A stretch of DNA of 35,444 nt from Rhodanobacter fulvus Jip2 (GTDB taxonomy: Bacteria; Pseudomonadota; Gammaproteobacteria; Xanthomonadales; Rhodanobacteraceae). Below, in pieces: positions 34,631 to 35,444 of the stretch. Position numbers and translations under genes: made by a program. Position 1 is the first letter of the stretch, and each line of letters starts with the position of its first letter. The stretch covers positions 1 through 35,444 of the forward strand of contig NZ_AJXU01000033.1 in NCBI RefSeq assembly GCF_000264315.1, written 5' to 3'. Under the pieces are notes generated by a model, which saw only the letters and a list, made by a program, of their open reading frames with translations, was not told the DNA's origin and did no database searches.

Positions 34631-35444
34631 ATGTCGATCGTCAACATTGCCGCCTACAAATTCATCCGCCTGGACGACCTGCCCGGGCTGCGCGAACGCC
34701 TGCGCGAGTGCTGCGAATCGGCCGCGCTGAAGGGCACCATCCTGCTGGCGCCCGAAGGCATCAACCTGTTCCTGGCCGGCGGCCGCGAGGGCATCGACCA
34801 GTTCCTGGCGCAGCTGCATGCCGATCCGCGCTTTGCCGACATGGCGATGAAGGAATCGCTCTCCGACAGCGTGCCGTTCGGCCGTCTGCGGGTACGCCTG
34901 AAACGCGAAATCATCAGCATGCGCCAACCCGCGATCCAGCCCGAGGGCGGCCGCGCGCCCGCCGTCGACGCGCCCACGCTGCAACGCTGGCTGTCGAGCG
35001 GTCGCGACGATGCCGGCCGCGACGTGGTGTTGCTGGATACCCGCAACGATTACGAAATCGCGCTGGGCCGCTTCAGCGGCGCGGTCGACTACGCACTAGC
35101 CAATTTCACCGCCTTCCCCGCCGCCATCGCCGCCGATCGCGATCGCTACGCCGGCAAGACCGTGGTGTCGTACTGCACCGGCGGCATCCGCTGCGAGAAA
35201 GCCGCGCTGCATATGCAGGCGCTGGGGATGGAACATGTTTACCAGCTCGAAGGCGGCATCCTGAAATACCTGGAACAGACCGACGGCGCGCATTGGCAGG
35301 GCGACTGTTTCGTATTCGACGGACGCGTGGCGGTGGACAAGTGGTTGCTGCCTTCATCGCCGCTTGCCGAACCATCTGGCGATGAAGCCGTATCGAAGCC
35401 AGAACTGCCCCCTCTCCCCTCCGGGGAGAGGGCTGGGGAGAGGG
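34631..35444 (+). CDS. trhO: tRNA uridine-34 hydroxylase, rhodanese-like (3' end beyond window)
   Basis: At least 271 codons run open to the window end; the stop is not visible. The protein begins MSIVNIAAYKFIRLDD, has the N-terminal UPF0176 domain (KGTILLAPEGINLFLAG) and a rhodanese domain with YCTGGIRCEKA, placing Cys182 and Cys187 at the active site as in TrhO/YceA. TrhO hydroxylates uridine 34 of certain tRNAs toward 5-methoxy- or carboxymethoxyuridine using oxygen. After about residue 240 the conserved domain ends and the frame enters a palindromic repeat at 35410-35432, so the true stop is probably close. It lies 26 bp after bioF. Confidence 0.88.
   Translation, partial: MSIVNIAAYKFIRLDDLPGLRERLRECCESAALKGTILLAPEGINLFLAGGREGIDQFLAQLHADPRFADMAMKESLSDSVPFGRLRVRLKREIISMRQPAIQPEGGRAPAVDAPTLQRWLSSGRDDAGRDVVLLDTRNDYEIALGRFSGAVDYALANFTAFPAAIAADRDRYAGKTVVSYCTGGIRCEKAALHMQALGMEHVYQLEGGILKYLEQTDGAHWQGDCFVFDGRVAVDKWLLPSSPLAEPSGDEAVSKPELPPLPSGERAGER
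35410..35432. repeat. 10-bp hairpin repeat at the window end, inside the trhO frame
   Basis: CCCTCTCCCC (35410-35419) and GGGGAGAGGG (35423-35432) pair perfectly around TCC, followed by another GGGGAGAGGG. This resembles the CCCTCCCC-type intergenic repeats of this genome. Here it is still in the open trhO frame. Confidence 0.55.

Noticed and set aside
34525..35385. 286-residue plus-strand ORF at the window end
   Set aside because: Out-of-frame shadow; the true frame from ATG 34631 encodes TrhO and lacks a stop only because the window ends.

Overview
The window is GC-rich chromosomal DNA with dense coding, frequent 1-4 nt gene overlaps and mostly ATG starts with some GTG and TTG. Gene families, leader peptides and intergenic palindromes (GTAGGAGCGCACC-type and CCCTCCCC-type repeats) point to a gammaproteobacterium of the Xanthomonadales/Lysobacterales. 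A Rhodanobacter-like member of the Rhodanobacteraceae fits best because of the copper nitrite reductase. This is an inference from gene content, not a database match. I see no tRNA, rRNA, insertion sequence, prophage or CRISPR.

Layout. (1) 43-3322: a periplasmic M61 metallopeptidase on the minus strand, divergent from a membrane diguanylate cyclase, with two palindromes in the gap. (2) 3363-9854: an amino-acid permease, then a phosphate-scavenging group made of a GlpQ-like glycerophosphodiesterase and a lipoprotein alkaline phosphatase (minus strand, 4-nt overlap), divergent from a CpdB-like 2',3'-cyclic phosphodiesterase/3'-nucleotidase lipoprotein. (3) 9955-26785: a 16.8-kb block on the plus strand for threonine, isoleucine, valine and leucine. 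A Thr/Ile-rich leader peptide precedes hom-thrB-thrC. A second leader with an unbroken run of 11 Leu/Ile/Val residues and a textbook terminator precedes leuA-ilvE-leuC-leuD-leuB-ilvD-ilvC-(VOC protein)-ilvG-ilvM-ilvA. (4) 26814-29981: a soluble GAF-like/GGDEF diguanylate cyclase (minus), ubiA (plus) and comF (minus), with an inverted REP-like pair between the convergent ubiA and comF. (5) 30120-32102: an unusual fusion of a DoxX-like membrane domain, a copper nitrite reductase and a cytochrome c. (6) 32202-35444: bioB, a composite palindromic repeat, bioF, and trhO, which runs off the window end.

How the genes work together. Hom, ThrB and ThrC turn aspartate semialdehyde into threonine. IlvA deaminates threonine to 2-oxobutyrate. 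IlvG/IlvM, IlvC, IlvD and IlvE make isoleucine and valine, and LeuA-LeuD branch to leucine. No aspartokinase is present.

The most interesting signal is the pair of leader peptides. Both sit 7 nt downstream of a -10 hexamer, so both may be translated from leaderless transcripts. Both begin Met-Ser, share a 16/20 promoter-proximal sequence and place their control codons at residues 28/29-39. The leu/ilv leader ends in a U-tract terminator with an 8-bp competing helix. The thr leader has no U-tract but has a hairpin over the hom ribosome-binding site, so one architecture may work by transcription attenuation in one operon and by translation control in the other.
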